From NCBI GenBank assembly GCA_002631855.1, contig NTLF01000014.1, positions 485,951 to 549,950 of the forward strand: a DNA stretch of 64,000 bases, written 5' to 3'. A program made the translations under genes and the position numbers. The notes beneath the pieces are model-generated. The model did not search any database. It was given only the letters and a program-made list of their open reading frames with translations, and was not told the origin of the DNA. This DNA is from Zunongwangia sp. ESRF-bin46 (GTDB lineage: Bacteria; Bacteroidota; Bacteroidia; Flavobacteriales; Flavobacteriaceae). Shown here one piece after another: positions 63,084-64,000 of the stretch (positions are counted from its first letter, which is position 1; each line of letters opens with the position of its first letter).

Positions 63084-64000
63084 ATGGATCAAACAGATAC
63101 TGCCTTGGATATTGGCGCATTAAACGAAAAAATTGAAAAGGAAAGTGCATTTGTAAACATCCTTTCCATGGAAATGAACAAAGTGATTGTAGGCCAAAAA
63201 CATATGGTCGAACGGTTGCTTATTGGTCTTTTAGGCCAAGGACACATTCTTCTTGAAGGTGTACCGGGTTTAGCAAAAACATTGGCCATTAATACGCTTT
63301 CAAAAGCGGTTCACGGTACCTTTAGCCGAATACAATTTACACCAGATTTACTTCCTGCCGATGTTGTTGGTACGATGATCTACAACATGAAGGTGAATGA
63401 TTTTAGCATTAAAAAGGGTCCAATTTTTGCCAACTTTGTATTGGCAGATGAAATTAACAGGGCACCGGCTAAAGTACAATCTGCTCTTTTAGAAGCGATG
63501 CAAGAAAAGCAGGTGACCATTGGAGAAGAAACTTTTATCTTAGATAAACCATTTTTGGTAATGGCGACCCAAAACCCAATTGAGCAGGAAGGAACATATC
63601 CGTTACCTGAAGCGCAGGTTGACCGTTTTATGCTGAAAACAGTTATAAATTACCCTAAGATTGCTGAAGAGCAACTCATTATCCGTCAAAACTTAAAAGG
63701 CGCTTTTGAGAAAGTAAACCCGGTTGTTTCTATCGAACAAATTTTACGTGCACAGCAAGCCGTTCGTGAAGTTTATATGGACGAAAAAATAGAACAATAT
63801 ATTCTAGATATCATCTTTGCTACCCGTAATCCTGAAAATTATAAGCTGGACGATTTAAAACATCTTATTGGCTTCGGTGCTTCCCCGCGTGGAAGTATCA
63901 ACTTGGCGATCGCTTCAAAATGTTATGCGTTTATCAAGCAGAGAGGTTACGTAATTCCAGAAGATGTTCGCGCAGTGGTTCACGATGTGTTGCGTCACCG
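63084..64000 (+). CDS. MoxR-family AAA+ ATPase, 3' end missing
   Basis: The gene runs off the right edge; about 305 codons are visible. The sequence shows the Walker A loop GVPGLAKT (about residues 59-66), the Walker B region VLADEINRAPAKVQSALLEAMQEKQVT (about 121-147) and sensor 1 in MATQNPIEQEGTYPLPEAQVDRF. This is the MoxR class that assists maturation of large protein complexes and often sits beside DUF58 and VWA-domain genes. The ATG at 63084 precedes the first helix. Confidence 0.94.
   Translation, partial: MDQTDTALDIGALNEKIEKESAFVNILSMEMNKVIVGQKHMVERLLIGLLGQGHILLEGVPGLAKTLAINTLSKAVHGTFSRIQFTPDLLPADVVGTMIYNMKVNDFSIKKGPIFANFVLADEINRAPAKVQSALLEAMQEKQVTIGEETFILDKPFLVMATQNPIEQEGTYPLPEAQVDRFMLKTVINYPKIAEEQLIIRQNLKGAFEKVNPVVSIEQILRAQQAVREVYMDEKIEQYILDIIFATRNPENYKLDDLKHLIGFGASPRGSINLAIASKCYAFIKQRGYVIPEDVRAVVHDVLRH

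Noticed and set aside
1-64000. Mobile elements or prophage
   Set aside because: No transposase, integrase, phage structural gene or terminal inverted repeat was seen on either strand.

Overview
The window looks like a chromosomal segment of a low-GC member of the Bacteroidota, most likely family Flavobacteriaceae. I cannot assign a genus from the sequence. Support for this comes from four things: an IPExxxVDY-family gene next to rnc and pyk, a long (632 aa) PurF, many lipoproteins with short Ser-Cys lipoboxes, and promoter regions carrying TAnnTTTG boxes (the Bacteroidota -7 element). Nearly all of it is core housekeeping and envelope biology. I see no prophage, transposase, CRISPR array or rRNA.

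Layout. 1-3071 (minus): partial asd, mscL, alr, tdk. 3173-9745: rsmI, recJ, a LpxH-like hydrolase and queD, mixed with a MORN-like lipoprotein, an AhpD-like protein and uncharacterised proteins. 9764-21370 (minus): MATE exporter, acetyltransferase, tRNA-Ala on the plus strand, alpha/beta hydrolase, then an AddB-like nuclease, an OmpA/TSP3 protein, Kbl and an AddA-like helicase-nuclease. 21542-23433: sodA, a small basic orphan protein, and two copies of an intergenic repeat that looks like a minus-strand small RNA gene. 23434-27702 (minus): purF, a PfkB kinase, RNase H and purN. 27801-32023 (plus): acpP-fabF-rnc-IPExxxVDY-pyk. 32070-36259: SH3 lipoprotein, dinB, a small plus-strand operon (NAD(P)-binding protein, CYTH, YciI-like lipoprotein) and a TetR regulator. 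36339-42522 (minus): GbsR/MarR regulator, RND adaptor, RND pump with a one-base frameshift, and outer-membrane factor. 42625-50592 (minus): a very large alpha-2-macroglobulin lipoprotein followed by pbpC. 50847-56335: monooxygenase-like protein, asparaginase lipoprotein, CAP lipoprotein, 3-hydroxyanthranilate dioxygenase, ALDH7 and an acyl-ACP desaturase. 56438-60621 (minus): AlbA_2-domain protein, SPFH-GYF protein, zinc-ribbon membrane protein and a calcineurin-like phosphatase. 60648-64000: SDR, two related lipoproteins, and the start of a MoxR ATPase.

Most notable observations. (1) Two copies of a ~110-bp intergenic element each contain, on the minus strand, a TATATTTG box, a conserved core of about 45 nt and an intrinsic terminator whose stem differs between copies but still pairs, with a G-U pair that works only on the minus strand. 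(2) Four plus-strand promoter regions (22.5, 52.3, 61.5 and 62.4 kb) carry four GTTAA-like repeats spaced 10-12 bp, so alternate repeats are 22 bp apart. This resembles LytTR-type operators. (3) The two lipoproteins at 61.5 and 62.5 kb share both that promoter layout and a C-terminal domain, which suggests duplication. (4) The RND pump is broken by a one-base deletion. (5) The macroglobulin gene appears to have absorbed a palindromic repeat in frame. All assignments come from reading the sequence, without database searches.
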